A stretch of DNA of 64,000 bases from Hyaloperonospora brassicae (GCA_947650285.1 CANTFL010000144.1:434001-498000), one strand, 5' to 3'; shown: positions 34,707 through 44,204, counted from the first letter of the stretch. Notes: generated by a model from the sequence alone, not told the origin. A program made the numbers and translations.

Positions 34707-35845
34707 ATGAAGAGACCTTTCACGCCACGCGTAAAGGGTTCAACCTATTGAGTGACATCGAATGGAGTGCGGTAAAACGCACGAGTTCTACCGTAGGCGA
34801 GTTCGCCATTAGCGCCATGTTGGAGTCTCTAGACAGAGACCAACAACATGCCGCGATAGCCAAGTTCATCCAAAGTGAACTTGTCGCCGAAAGGGAGAAA
34901 GTAGCCTTGCTTCACCAGCAAGGCTCTCAACAGTCCGAGCAGTTGAGAGAACTCGGTGCTCAACAGACAGAGCTGTTGAGACAGCAGCAATTCCATGCTG
35001 CTGTGGGCGGGACGGCGCATGCGCGTCCTCCCGAAGTCATGAAAGTCGACATCTCCAAGTACAGTGGAGTCCCGGAGGACTCCGTGTTACTATGGTTTGT
35101 CGAACTCGACAGAGCCCTAAGGGCTCGTCGCGTCGAAGATGAGCAAATGAAACTCACATTTGCTCAGACCCACTTGGCAGGACGTGCCAAAACTTGGTCC
35201 CTGGGCCTCGAGAGTAGCGACCCAAATGTGTTTAGGTTGCTAGATGACTTCAAGTCCCGGCTCAGACAAACGTTTGAGCCGCCACGTGCTGAGTTCAGGG
35301 GTCGCTCTGAGCTCCTGAAATTCAGGCAGGGTAAGCGTGATGTGCACGCTTACGCACAACATATACGACTCCTAGCGATTAGTATAACTGCTAACCCAGT
35401 TCATGAACACAAGTTGATTACGCTGTTCATGCAAGGGCTCGCAGAAGGGCCCGTCAGGAGCCACCTGTTCCGCCTTGAGCTGAATACGCTTGAAGAAGCG
35501 ATATCAGCCGCGGAACAGGAAGACTTAAGCATGAGACATGCTCATGCTAGCTCAAACTCTTACCGTCCACCGAGACGACAAGAGATCGGAGGTCCAGAAC
35601 CAATGGACCTCTGCTATGTTGAGAGCGAGAGACCTCGCTCTACAAACAACAAGCGATTGCAGAGGTGCAATCGCTGTCAGAAGTTAGGGCACTACGCATA
35701 TGAGTGTAGTGCTCCACGCCCAGTACCAAACAGTACTGAGCGAAATGGACGACCTTTTGCCAGAAAGGGCAATGGGCGTGGGTCCAGCGCTGTTGCGAAG
35801 CCGCAACAGCGAGACGGACCATCAAAAAATGGTCGGGGTCAGTAG
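34691..35845 (+). CDS. gag: Gag polyprotein, intact copy (el2)
   Basis: 384 residues. N-terminal helical, Gln/Glu-rich segment (about 36-105); a retrotransposon Gag capsid-like core at about 117-280 (SKYSGVPED, LLWFVELDRALRA, LAGRAKTW, DFKSRLRQTF, FMQGLAEGPVRSHLF); then a basic linker and one zinc knuckle C-x2-C-x4-H-x4-C at Cys326, Cys329, His334, Cys339 (CNRCQKLGHYAYEC). The tail is Arg/Gly/Ser-rich. It forms the virus-like particle and binds the RNA. The ATG is inside a hairpin and the stop UAG is inside the frameshift stem-loop. At least eleven perfect stems of 8 bp or more occur in this 1.15 kb. Confidence 0.92.
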   Translation: MNMLDDEETFHATRKGFNLLSDIEWSAVKRTSSTVGEFAISAMLESLDRDQQHAAIAKFIQSELVAEREKVALLHQQGSQQSEQLRELGAQQTELLRQQQFHAAVGGTAHARPPEVMKVDISKYSGVPEDSVLLWFVELDRALRARRVEDEQMKLTFAQTHLAGRAKTWSLGLESSDPNVFRLLDDFKSRLRQTFEPPRAEFRGRSELLKFRQGKRDVHAYAQHIRLLAISITANPVHEHKLITLFMQGLAEGPVRSHLFRLELNTLEEAISAAEQEDLSMRHAHASSNSYRPPRRQEIGGPEPMDLCYVESERPRSTNNKRLQRCNRCQKLGHYAYECSAPRPVPNSTERNGRPFARKGNGRGSSAVAKPQQRDGPSKNGRGQ

Positions 35846-35863
35846 GGGCGGAGCGCCCTACTG
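35824..35863 (+). promoter_or_regulatory. -1 programmed frameshift signal gag/pol, el2
   Basis: In the gag frame the sequence reads TCA AAA AAT, giving the canonical slippery heptamer A-AAA-AAT at 35824-35830. After a 9-nt spacer comes a perfect stem-loop: CAGTAGGG (35840-35847), loop GCGGAGCG, CCCTACTG (35856-35863). The gag UAG is 35843-35845. The protease frame is exactly -1 to gag and is open through the heptamer. The heptamer is also the loop of a preceding hairpin (GACCAT / ATGGTC). El4, a divergent family, keeps the stem and the -1 relation. Confidence 0.8.
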
Positions 35864-37080
35864 ATCCAGCAACCTCAAGAGAATTTGCAAATCTCTTGAC
35901 GAAAGTTGCTCCATATACACAATCATTGTGTGTCTCTGCACCTGGTGATGACGTTTCGCTCATCACCTTGAAGTTGGAAGCGACAAATGATTTGTCGCTT
36001 CGTGCCCTAGTAGACTGTGGGGCGTCGAACAACTTTGTTCGTCGCCAGTCACTAGAGGGTCGTAGGCTCAAGTTCGTTGAGCGCGACATTCCCCTCACAA
36101 GGATGACGGTGCGCCTTGCAACAGGCGCATCGATTACCGTTAAGAAACGTGTAGTAGGAATCCACTACACGTTGGAGGGCGAACAGTACGATGATGAATT
36201 CATCGTACTGTATCTGGATAACAAATTTGATGTCATCCTGGGATTACCTTGGCTCAGAAAGTACGAGCCAAGGGTGAGCTGGCAGCATCGATCCGTAAAG
36301 ATGCCTGCCGCTTGTTCATCAGATGGCCATCTGATGAACATTTTGGAGCGTCCACAAGGGTGTGGATGTTCTGCGAGTGAGTGCGATGGCCCCACTTGCG
36401 GTTCGATCGTTCACACGACCGCACAAGATCACAGTGTAGTTAATCACTACACTGTGGAGCAAGCTCCCGGCGGCTGTACAGAAGTACAGGCGGCGCCGAA
36501 GGTCCACCACTCGAATAAGTCGAGTAGACCAGGACGTGGATGCACGCCTAGCGGGCGACATCCTAGCAAGAGTAAATCGGTTGCCCACAAGGCTCAACAC
36601 GGATATCCTAGGTCGACTGGAGAGTCGACCGTAGAGAATCGGTTCCTGACTGTGGTTGCACAGCCACAGTCGGAAGACGTCGAGGGAATAAGTCCCCACG
36701 TATTTGAGGAAGGAATTTCTCAAGAGTCACTTGCTGAAGGATTAGGCCTTCAGCAACTTGTGGAAAGAAGTTCCCAGGAAGAAACCGAGACGTTGAACGT
36801 CTTGGTTAATGACGGATCAAGCGTAAGCGCTTATACGCTTGATCTGATTGTGCCTCCGAAATTAACTTCGGAGATAACTCAGTTGCCAACGCTAGAACCG
36901 AAACGGTTCTTGCGTGATCTGCGTAGTGGCAAAGTCAAGCAGATCTGCATGCTCGTCACGGAGGATGAGTATGTGGCCTACATTCGATCGGCAACAGTAT
37001 TTGCTGAGAACGAATGGGTTCTCAGCAGCTCATCGATGGACGAAAGTGTCCTCGATGAGAAGACTCGGATTGAGAGATAG
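35846..37080 (+). CDS. pol: Protease and spacer of pol (el2), read by -1 frameshift
   Basis: Open in the -1 frame from the slippery site to UAG 37078-37080. Retropepsin-like protease: catalytic DCGAS in RALVDCGASNNFV (about 36015), later FDVILGLPWLRKYEP. It cleaves the Gag-Pol polyprotein. The next 240 residues are a Ser/Glu/Pro-rich spacer of unknown role. Then comes RT in the same frame, separated only by the UAG, which el1 and el3 share and which sits in a hairpin loop. The stretch 36183-36440 holds the strongest hairpins of the element. Confidence 0.85.
36183..36211 (+). other. 12-bp coding hairpin
   Basis: ACAGTACGATGA (36183-36194), loop TGAAT, TCATCGTACTGT (36200-36211). Perfect pairing inside protease codons. 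Confidence 0.85.
36313..36340 (+). other. 28-nt perfect palindrome in pol
   Basis: TGTTCATCAGATGG (36313-36326) directly followed by its reverse complement (36327-36340). El1 has one change (TAGCCATC), el3 is identical to el2. Confidence 0.85.
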
Positions 37081-37092
37081 GAATCTCAATCC
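37067..37092 (+). other. Hairpin with shared in-frame UAG in its loop
   Basis: GGATTGAGA (37067-37075), loop GATAGGAA, TCTCAATCC (37084-37092). The UAG (37078-37080) between the protease spacer and RT lies in the loop in el1, el2 and el3 alike. Confidence 0.8.
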
Positions 37093-38802
37093 TGGAAGTT
37101 GCTTCAGGCAAATCCTTTGTATAAGGATTTGATCGAATTCAGGGATGTGTTCCCTGATTCCGTACCTTGCGAGTTGCCAAAGGACAAAGGCACTCGACAC
37201 GAGATCGAGCTCAAACCGGGCTCGAAATACTGTGTCATGAAGCAGTGGCCACTGCCTCGTGAACAAGTGATAGCGATCGACAAGTTCTTTGCCGATCGCT
37301 TAGCAGCGGGCCATGTGAGGGAATCGACATCCCCTCACAACTCTCCGACCTTGTGTGTGCGATAGGCCACAGGAGGGTGGCGGATAGTGCACGCATTCAA
37401 CAAGTTGAATGCTGCAACGGTACCGGCTCAGACGCCGATACCGAGGAAGGACGTAATCATAGATGGTATGTCAAAGAGTACCATCTTTTCGTCCATGGAT
37501 CTGATGGATGGATTCTATCAGATCCTGATGCGTGAACGGGACGTCCCGTTCACGGCAGTGAGTACCCCAAGCGGGATGCTGTGGGAGTGGCTAGTTATGC
37601 CACAGGGGCTGAGTAATGCCCCTGCCACATTCAACAGATGTGTAACAAATCTGTTGAGACCGGTGCGAGACTTCGCACCGAGTTACTTCGACGATGTGTT
37701 CGTCCATAGCCGGGCTATGGACGGAAAGACGGACGTTGAAGTTCATAGAACTCACGTTCGTCAGGTTCTTTAACTTATGCGCAAGCATAAGTTGTACGCC
37801 AACCTCAAGAAGTGTATATTCGCGGCTAGCGAAATACCACTTCTTGGGTGCATCGTGGGTAAACACGGCGTACACCCTGATCCCGAAAAGATCAAGGCGA
37901 TCACCTACTGGCCAGTGCCGGTCGATGTCAAGGTACTGCGGAAGTTCCTTGGTCTTGCGGCGTACTTGCACAAGTACTCGCGCAACTACGCCGAAATGAC
38001 GGTACAACTTTCTTGCTTGCTCAAGAAAAATGTCAAGCGGTCATGGAACGCTGAGTGCCAGCGTTCCTTTGAAGGTATCAAACGGAGCTTGATGCAATCG
38101 CCGATCTTGGCGATTGCAGATCAGGACAGACCATTTCATGTGGTCTGTGACGCCAGCGATTTTGCAATCGGCTGTGCGTTAATGCAGTTCGATGCAGATG
38201 GCGCGGAGCGCGTCATCTGTTATCAGTCGCGTCAGCTGCAAGCAGCTGAGCGTAATTACCCAGTGCATGACAAGGAACTCCTTGCCATGAAATACGCACT
38301 GGCTAAGTTCCGGGTCTATCTATTGGGAGATAGACCGTTTGTTGTCTACACGGACCATGCGTCATTACGCACGGCCGTAAACAGCCCACACCTCTCGCAA
38401 AGAATGGCGAGGTGACTGTCTTTCTTCGCGGAGTATAACTTCTCCGTGGAGTATAAACCGGGACGACTCAATGTCGTCGCGGATGCTCTTTCGCGCCGGC
38501 CCGATTTCGAGCCGGACGCGCAATCCAACAGTGAGGATAAGCCCACTGTTGCGACACTGTCAGTCAGTGTCCCGTCGTCAAGTTTACTTGACGACGTACG
38601 AAAGGCATACGCGGAAGATAAGGATCTTCTGCGATTGAGGGATCATCTGGTGAATCCATCCAGTAAATCCATGAGGGATTTACCGGCTTTGTACCGATCC
38701 TCATCGGATCGGTATAGTACACGCAACGGATTGCTGTACTATACAGCTGTTGCCGACGACACGCCTCGTGTCGTCGTACCCGCTCATCACGATTTGCGTT
38801 AG
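37081..38802 (+). pseudogene. pol: Reverse transcriptase-RNase H, el2, interrupted
   Basis: Same domains as in el1: SMDLMDGFYQI, VMPQGLSNAPATF, YFDDVFVHS, then RNase H (VCDASDFAIG, DKELLAMKYAL, VYTDHASLRT). Broken by AAG to TAG at 37363-37365 (shared with el3), TAA at 37771-37773, and UGG to UGA at 38413-38415. Unlike el1 and el3 it keeps the original sequence after DPEKIKAI (about 37890-37970). The ORF ends at UAG 38800-38802, one frame away from integrase. Confidence 0.87.
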
Positions 38803-38807
38803 GCATC

Positions 38808-39508
38808 ATGTATGAGTGTCACGATGACTCATCAGGTGGCCATCGTGGTAGAGAAAAGACTTACCTCACGGTAAGTCGTGACTTTTACTGGCCACGCCAG
38901 TATCAGTTTGTCCGCAAGTACATACGCGCTTGCGAGGTTTGTCAACGGGTGAAGCCTAGTCCTTCATCCCGTGCACCGCTACAACCTCTGCCGGTCCCGA
39001 CAGAGTGTTGGCAGTCCATTTCAATGGACTTCGTCTTCGGTTTTCCCGAAGACGCTCGCAAGAATACTGGTATTCTTGTGTTTGTTGACCGATTCAGCAA
39101 GATGGTCCATCTTGCTGCTGTCCCTGAGTCGATCAAGGCTCAAGGTTGTGCTCGTGTCTTTCTAGACACGGTCTTTAGACTCCACGGGTTACCCCGTGAA
39201 CTCGTATCCGACCGTGACCCTCGGTTCAAGGCGGAATTTTGGCAAACCGTGTTCCATACTCTCGGAACACGATTAAAGATGTCCACTTCTGACCATCCAG
39301 AAACAGATGGTCAGACGGAGCGTGCGAACCGTGTCCTCGAAGAGATTCTTCGAGGATATGTCCACTCGTTTCCGAGTTGGAGCGAATTCCTACCCATGGT
39401 GGAATTCGCCATCAATAATTCGGTGCATGCTTCAACACAGCACACACCGTTTTACGTGAATGGCCTACGCCATCCACGAGTGCCCACCCTTATAGAGTGT
39501 AACTCTTG
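38808..39508 (+). CDS. pol: Integrase core, el2
   Basis: HHCC zinc domain (YECHDDSSGGH and CEVCQRVKPS) and DDE catalytic core (SMDFVFGF, SDRDPRFKAEFW, DGQTERANR). The frame stays open to 39758, but beyond about 39510 it is out of frame with the acidic linker and chromodomain because of the G6AG3 run at 39514-39523. Confidence 0.85.
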
Positions 39509-40738
39509 GATAAGGGGGGAGGGACTCGCTCGAGCAAAAACCGTTTTGGCTCTTGCTCATCACGTGTCGACGCAAACGTCGTCACGTATGATGCCGATGT
39601 CGATCAAGTCGACATCGATGAAGAAGATCATCTCAATAATAGCGACGACGCTATTATTGATTCGGATGATGATGACGATGCTGGTATATTCAGCATCGCC
39701 AACGATTATGTCAGCGAGGAAGAAGACAACCTCGCTGAAGAAGATAACAGTCTCTTAGCAGTGCGCACGAAGCGCACTGCCAGACACAACAAAGAGTCAG
39801 CAGAGAACTTCCTGCTGACTCGAGAAGCGGTAGTCCGTTTCGTTCAGGACTCCATCGCAAATGCGGTGGACCGCCAGAAACGGAACGCAGACAAGAATGG
39901 AAGAGAAAATGTTCTTTTATTTAAGGTTAACGACCTAGTACTACTGTCAACGGTAAACTTACCTGGACATGCAGTCACTAGTGTCGGCAGTAGTAAACTA
40001 CTGCCGAAGTACATTGGGCCATTTCGAGTGTTGCATCGCAAGGGCAATGCATACACACTCGAATTGCCACGTAGGATGCGCACGCATCCTACGTTTTACG
40101 TGGGGAGGCTTAGGTCGTACTGTCAGTACGAGCCTTCTTCTTCCGATGAAGATAGCCCCCACGTTCAAGAACATCCATCAAGTTCTTGCGTTCGCGCTCC
40201 AGACGATCCGTCTGGTCGCGCAGATATGATACCTCGGTATTCAACCGAGATATCTCCCCGCGAGCTGTCGCCAGCTCGCCGAATACGGATCGGACATCCC
40301 GCTCGACCTGAAGCTGCGCCGTGGCATAATCGGTGCGGTCTCTTGCCCGATCAGCCTCGTGACCCTTGCGGTTCTTCCGCACGGTATCGGTCAAAGCGTA
40401 GCGCCGGTCGCGCTCGTGCTTCAAGTCATCGCGCAATTCATCGATTGCGCGATCCATCTCGTAAGGGTCGAGATGGTGAACAGAATCATCTGGAGGAGGT
40501 CTTTCCTCCTCCACCACATCCTTTGGTGGATTCTCACGGTGGTCAACGCTTTCTAGTGGAGCGGATCTTGAATCACCGTGACGATTCAGGATCAAGGACG
40601 AGATACCTCGTCCAGTGGCGGGGGTATCCACCCTCTTGGAACAGCTGGGAGCCCCGCTCTCAGCTGTTGATGGACGTTGAAGGTCTCGTCCGCCAGTATG
40701 ACGAGACCCATCCGATGAGTCCTGTGGCCCATCGGTAA
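39506..40738 (+). CDS. pol: Pol C-terminus with chromodomain, el2
   Basis: 410 codons: acidic linker ([21 protein letters not shown]), integrase C-terminal-like segment ([20 protein letters not shown]), low-complexity linker at about residues 202-335, chromodomain at about 344-400 ([26 protein letters not shown], aromatic W and Y present). From 40110 to the stop the other strand encodes the aORF. The linker faces the aORF coiled coil and the chromodomain faces its Ser/Pro-rich middle. Confidence 0.85.
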   Translation: MDKGGGTRSSKNRFGSCSSRVDANVVTYDADVDQVDIDEEDHLNNSDDAIIDSDDDDDAGIFSIANDYVSEEEDNLAEEDNSLLAVRTKRTARHNKESAENFLLTREAVVRFVQDSIANAVDRQKRNADKNGRENVLLFKVNDLVLLSTVNLPGHAVTSVGSSKLLPKYIGPFRVLHRKGNAYTLELPRRMRTHPTFYVGRLRSYCQYEPSSSDEDSPHVQEHPSSSCVRAPDDPSGRADMIPRYSTEISPRELSPARRIRIGHPARPEAAPWHNRCGLLPDQPRDPCGSSARYRSKRSAGRARASSHRAIHRLRDPSRKGRDGEQNHLEEVFPPPPHPLVDSHGGQRFLVERILNHRDDSGSRTRYLVQWRGYPPSWNSWEPRSQLLMDVEGLVRQYDETHPMSPVAHR

Positions 40739-41716
40739 ACACGCGCCCTAGGCGCTTGTAGACGGATTGCAAGTTTGCAATCCCGTCACGCATCTCAGCC
40801 GAGATGTGTGCCCTTCCCCAGGGCGAATCGAGGGAATACACATCCCTATGTGCACGCTGCGAGTTGTCAACACAACTCGCACAAGGGTCTCCCCATGTGA
40901 GGCATGGAATACCGGCCTCACTAGACAAACATTGCAACCGGTACCTTGCACCGGTTGGCGTTCGCATTTCGAACCTGAGGCGTGTTGCCTCAAGTTTCTT
41001 GAGCCACCCTTCTCGTCCAAAATTCTTCACGTTTTGGACGAACGCGTTCCACGCAGCCAAAAGCGATGTTTTGTCACGCTTTTGGTTGCTGTTGTTCCAT
41101 CGATGTTTAAGAAAGACATCGAGATGAATATCTTCTTCAGCGCGAAAGTTCTTCGCGCTGGGACTCAAGCCGTGAAGCTCGGTTGCATCAAATAAGGGTA
41201 TTCGATGGTGTTGGCCTGTCTCGTGAGACAGGCTATTGATGAGTTGTTCGGGCAAACGCCACGGCTTCAACTCATCACGCTTCACAGTGGTACCCTTGTC
41301 GTTATTACGGTTGTCAGTATGACGACGGCTCGCGCCATCGTCATCACGCTCGTGCGAAGACGCACAGCCGGCGGTGGTGAAGAATAGAACTCACCACCCT
41401 GATCATCATCATCATCACTGCCGAACAGACTGTGATGCAAATTACGAGTCCGTTCGTTCGGCAGTGGTCTTGGCGGATACTGAGGCGTCGCCGGTGAGCG
41501 AGACGCCTCTGGAGCATTGCCCGAGTCAGACACGTCTGACTCGCCAGAGTAGATGACCTCTACATCAGGGTCATCGTGTGCACGCGGTGTGATACCGCGT
41601 GCACCTGCAGCACCTCTTGCTGCAGGCGAAGAACGAGCAGCAGACGATGAATCGTCTACCGCAGAGGCTGGCACAGGCACAGACTCTGTGTGCCTTGAGT
41701 CACCCCGCATAGACAT
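40110..41716 (-). pseudogene. Antisense ORF (aORF), el2, one frameshift
   Basis: Two overlapping frames: 41282-41716 (N-terminal 144 codons, ATG 133 bp from the 3' LTR) and 40110-41285 (391 codons). Together they equal the el1/el3 aORF plus about 70 more C-terminal residues, because the UAG of el1 and el3 is CAG here. The tail is a strong coiled-coil candidate ([37 protein letters not shown]). The conserved central block and its Cys pattern are present. Overlap with sense pol is 629 bp, with the first codon positions of both strands facing each other. Confidence 0.65.
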
Positions 41717-41835
41717 GTTAACTATGCGAGGTCAAGCGGAAAGTGAATGGAACGGACCCAACAAGTGCTCCCTGTCCCAATGGTGGCCAACGGGTGGCCT
41801 CCATGTTTTCGATAGTCACACGGTGACTATCAGTT

Positions 41836-41848
41836 AAGGGGGGGGTGA
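41836..41848 (+). other. Polypurine tract, el2
   Basis: AAGGGGGGGGTGA directly before the 3' LTR. Confidence 0.75.
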
Positions 41849-42240
41849 TGTAACGGGGCATCCCGTTACATGAAATTGTCACTTTAAGGAAAGTGACAAT
41901 AAAGAATATAAAGATGGATATTCTTTAAAACAATATCACCAAAGTGGTGATATTGAAGGGTCGACCAAAGGGGTCTGTTCATTGGTTGATATCGTGATGA
42001 TATCAACCCACCAATCGCCGCAAGACGCGCGCAATGAGTGGTGACGAGACGTCACCATACATGCAGTTATATTAGTATAATTGAATTAAGTCAAACGAAG
42101 AGACAGTAGTTTAAAGACTTAATTTTTTTATATAACAGTTCTACTTTTACCCTACCTACGCTTCCTCGCTTGCCACGTGTACGTCCGTCGGGGCACCCAA
42201 ATCCCTTGCGTTAAGTTACGCAAGGGTGTGCCCCGTTACA
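41849..42240 (+). repeat. 3' LTR of el2
   Basis: 392 bp. It differs from the 5' LTR at several sites, mostly in the last 130 bp, so the insertion is not new. Confidence 0.95.
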
Positions 42241-42245
42241 CTGAA

Positions 42246-42553
42246 CCCATATAATCGTGATACATATTAAACATAAAACTCACCACATCCGCTTCCATTG
42301 ACACACATAAGCCTCTATTAAATGTCCAAACGCGCTCAGCAGCCGCCGTGAAATGATCGGATTCAACGGCGGGGACGTCCGTGACATGCAAAAAGTCGCA
42401 TGAAGCTGCATACTGGTCGGAGTTCCCGTGCATCCGGTCCATTAGGTTATGAGTAAAAGCCAGCAACCCTGGGCGGTTGGATAACTCCAAAAAATGTGAT
42501 CTAAAGATCCTCTTTTGCCCGCGACAGACCGAAGGTGTTCGACCGCATTCCGG
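42246..42553. other. TE-B interior right of el2
   Basis: Continuation of the TE-B interior interrupted by el2. An 84-codon minus ORF (42236-42490) starts here and ends in the LTR; no domain recognised. Confidence 0.45.
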
Positions 42554-42714
42554 TTAAAAAGCTGAGATTCCGACTTATCTTAGAAACGTTTCAAGCGATG
42601 TTCAATCGAAAGCGGTATTTTCTCTACCCTTTTGTATATATATAACAAGGTTAATGGATAGCCTCATCGCAACGGTGTTTTTTTTAGGCGAACACTGGTG
42701 TTTTTTTACGATTC
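42554..42714 (-). mobile_element. Right TIR of TE-B
   Basis: Nearly the exact inverted match of 32409-32560: TTATCTTAGAAACGTTT, then a TACCCTTTTGTATATA segment, GGTTAATGGATAGCC, and AGGCGAACACTGGTG to TACGATTC. It closes TE-B and runs straight into the left end of TE-A. Confidence 0.7.
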
Positions 42715-42837
42715 CCTATCCATTAACCCTACCTAAAAAATACCAAAAGGGTAAAGACAAGACCACTTTCGATTGAGCTTCGTTAGAAAAGTTTTTAAGA
42801 TAAGTCGAACACTCCGCTTTTAAACGCACCGCAGTCT

Positions 42838-43200
42838 TCAGTTGCGAGACGTCGGCTCCTGCAACGGCGCAGGTGGGAGCCAAGGGCGTGACGGCAACAT
42901 CGGCAGCAACGATTCCGTAACCGGTCGTCTTTGCTGCGGTTTGAAAATAAGCGGCACCAGACGATACAATGTCTGTAGAGGCGGGATTGGCTGCGTCGTC
43001 GCGTTACAAAGCGAAAGGTAAGATGGCGGCAATATGTCTAAATGCGCGAGTCGCGATGGCGGCACTTGCCACAAATTAGACGGGATTAACGCGTATATGT
43101 CTTGAACAGGCTTAATAATTGCACGCGAGGAACACTGAAGCCGGGTGTGGCCTATTATAAGGCAATGGTTGCAGGTGTTGCGAGCGTGCTGCCTCTCCAC
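42838..43200 (-). CDS. Zinc-knuckle, Pro-rich ORF of TE-A
   Basis: 120 codons. A C-x2-C-x4-H-x4-C knuckle near the N-terminus (CNHCLIIGHTRLQC), then Pro/Gln/Leu-rich text. Such knuckles bind nucleic acid and occur at the C-termini of some transposases as well as in Gag proteins. The ORF is probably the last exon of a larger gene: an AG lies just upstream, and the start ATG may be only an internal Met. Function unknown. Confidence 0.45.
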   Translation of the reverse strand: MERQHARNTCNHCLIIGHTRLQCSSRAIIKPVQDIYALIPSNLWQVPPSRLAHLDILPPSYLSLCNATTQPIPPLQTLYRLVPLIFKPQQRRPVTESLLPMLPSRPWLPPAPLQEPTSRN

Positions 43201-43739
43201 TAGCTCGATAAAAATTCAGAATAATTAACCTGTGTATAGTCGGCTTGTTAAATATAATAAGTGATGCTATTAATATCTCTTCTATCTATATTTATATTTT
43301 TTACACATCCATTAGTTGCTAATCTGGACTATTGACGCTCTCCCTAGCATTACTTTGTCAAGGTCATGTCTCCTCGGCACCATCTATTGGAGTTGACGTA
43401 AAGTAATCGAACGATGACTTTGCGCAAAAGATTTTTCGTGCAAGCAGAAAGCAGACCAAATCACGCCATGTTTTTCAATGTTGTGATCGTTCATGCTAAA
43501 TCAAATCTAAAACACACACGCGACGCTAGTTAGCCGTGTTGCACAAAACATGTCAGCAGCAGTACAAATTACCAACCTCCTAATCATTCTGTAAGAAGAA
43601 AAAAAGCAAGTGACTCCATGTTAAAACACCACAATAAACGCCGATGGGAAATAGGACGGCTTGTGCCAGCGTGAATTTAAGTAGACCCGTGCCATATACT
43701 GCAGTCTCCTCAACAACACAGATCATTTAGCTCCAATAT

Positions 43740-43912
43740 CGATGGTATGTATTTCACACGACATCGCAAGGATCTAGTGCATTGTGCCAATACAAGAAGC
43801 AAGCAGCGTCAGGTTGATCGCGGACACCGTAAGTCGCATCGACACGTTCAAAAACCTTAGCATTAAGTGAATCATAATGACCATTATCGCTCCAGGCACC
43901 CTGCAACCATCA
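43740..43912 (-). CDS. Conserved small exon-like ORF in TE-A
   Basis: Same as 33114-33251 in TE-B, with only a few residue changes (AKVFERV for AKVFKRV, ALDPC for ALGPC). Conservation against a drifting background is the only evidence for coding. Confidence 0.35.
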
Positions 43913-44204
43913 CCACAATAATTTTTAAGCGTTAGTCAGTTCTCGAACCGCATTATTTCTTACGCATATCCACGTACCTGGACACTACTAGTAGTAGATA
44001 CTTGGCACCTGCCAAAGAGTTGCCATACTCCCAGAACGCGACACCAGCGTAGGTCTGCACAACATCAGCAACAACGGTAAATAGGAAAATACCAGCAATG
44101 ACATTAAACAGAACAATATCTGATTAGTTAGTTAGTCACTCAGTCATCAGCCACATTTATTTATAAGGCGCACTTTTTCCCTATTTCTCGTCTTGCTCTG
44201 ACCA

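Larger units (their letters stand above)
34254..42240 (+). mobile_element. Ty3/gypsy LTR retrotransposon, family A copy el2
   Basis: 7987 bp with a perfect 5-bp target duplication CTGAA (34249-34253 and 42241-42245), so a genuine single insertion, here into TE-B. LTRs of 393 and 392 bp. gag is intact and the protease part open. RT has stops at 37363-37365 and 37771-37773 and a UGA at 38413-38415. Integrase and chromodomain ORFs are long but out of frame with each other. The antisense ORF has the longest C-terminus of the three copies but is frameshifted near 41283. Best copy for gag, frameshift site and aORF C-terminus. Confidence 0.95.

Noticed and set aside
35843..35845. UAG readthrough (gammaretrovirus style) at the gag stop
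   Set aside because: Downstream in-frame sequence hits UGA after about 17 codons and protease is in the -1 frame, so frameshifting fits better.
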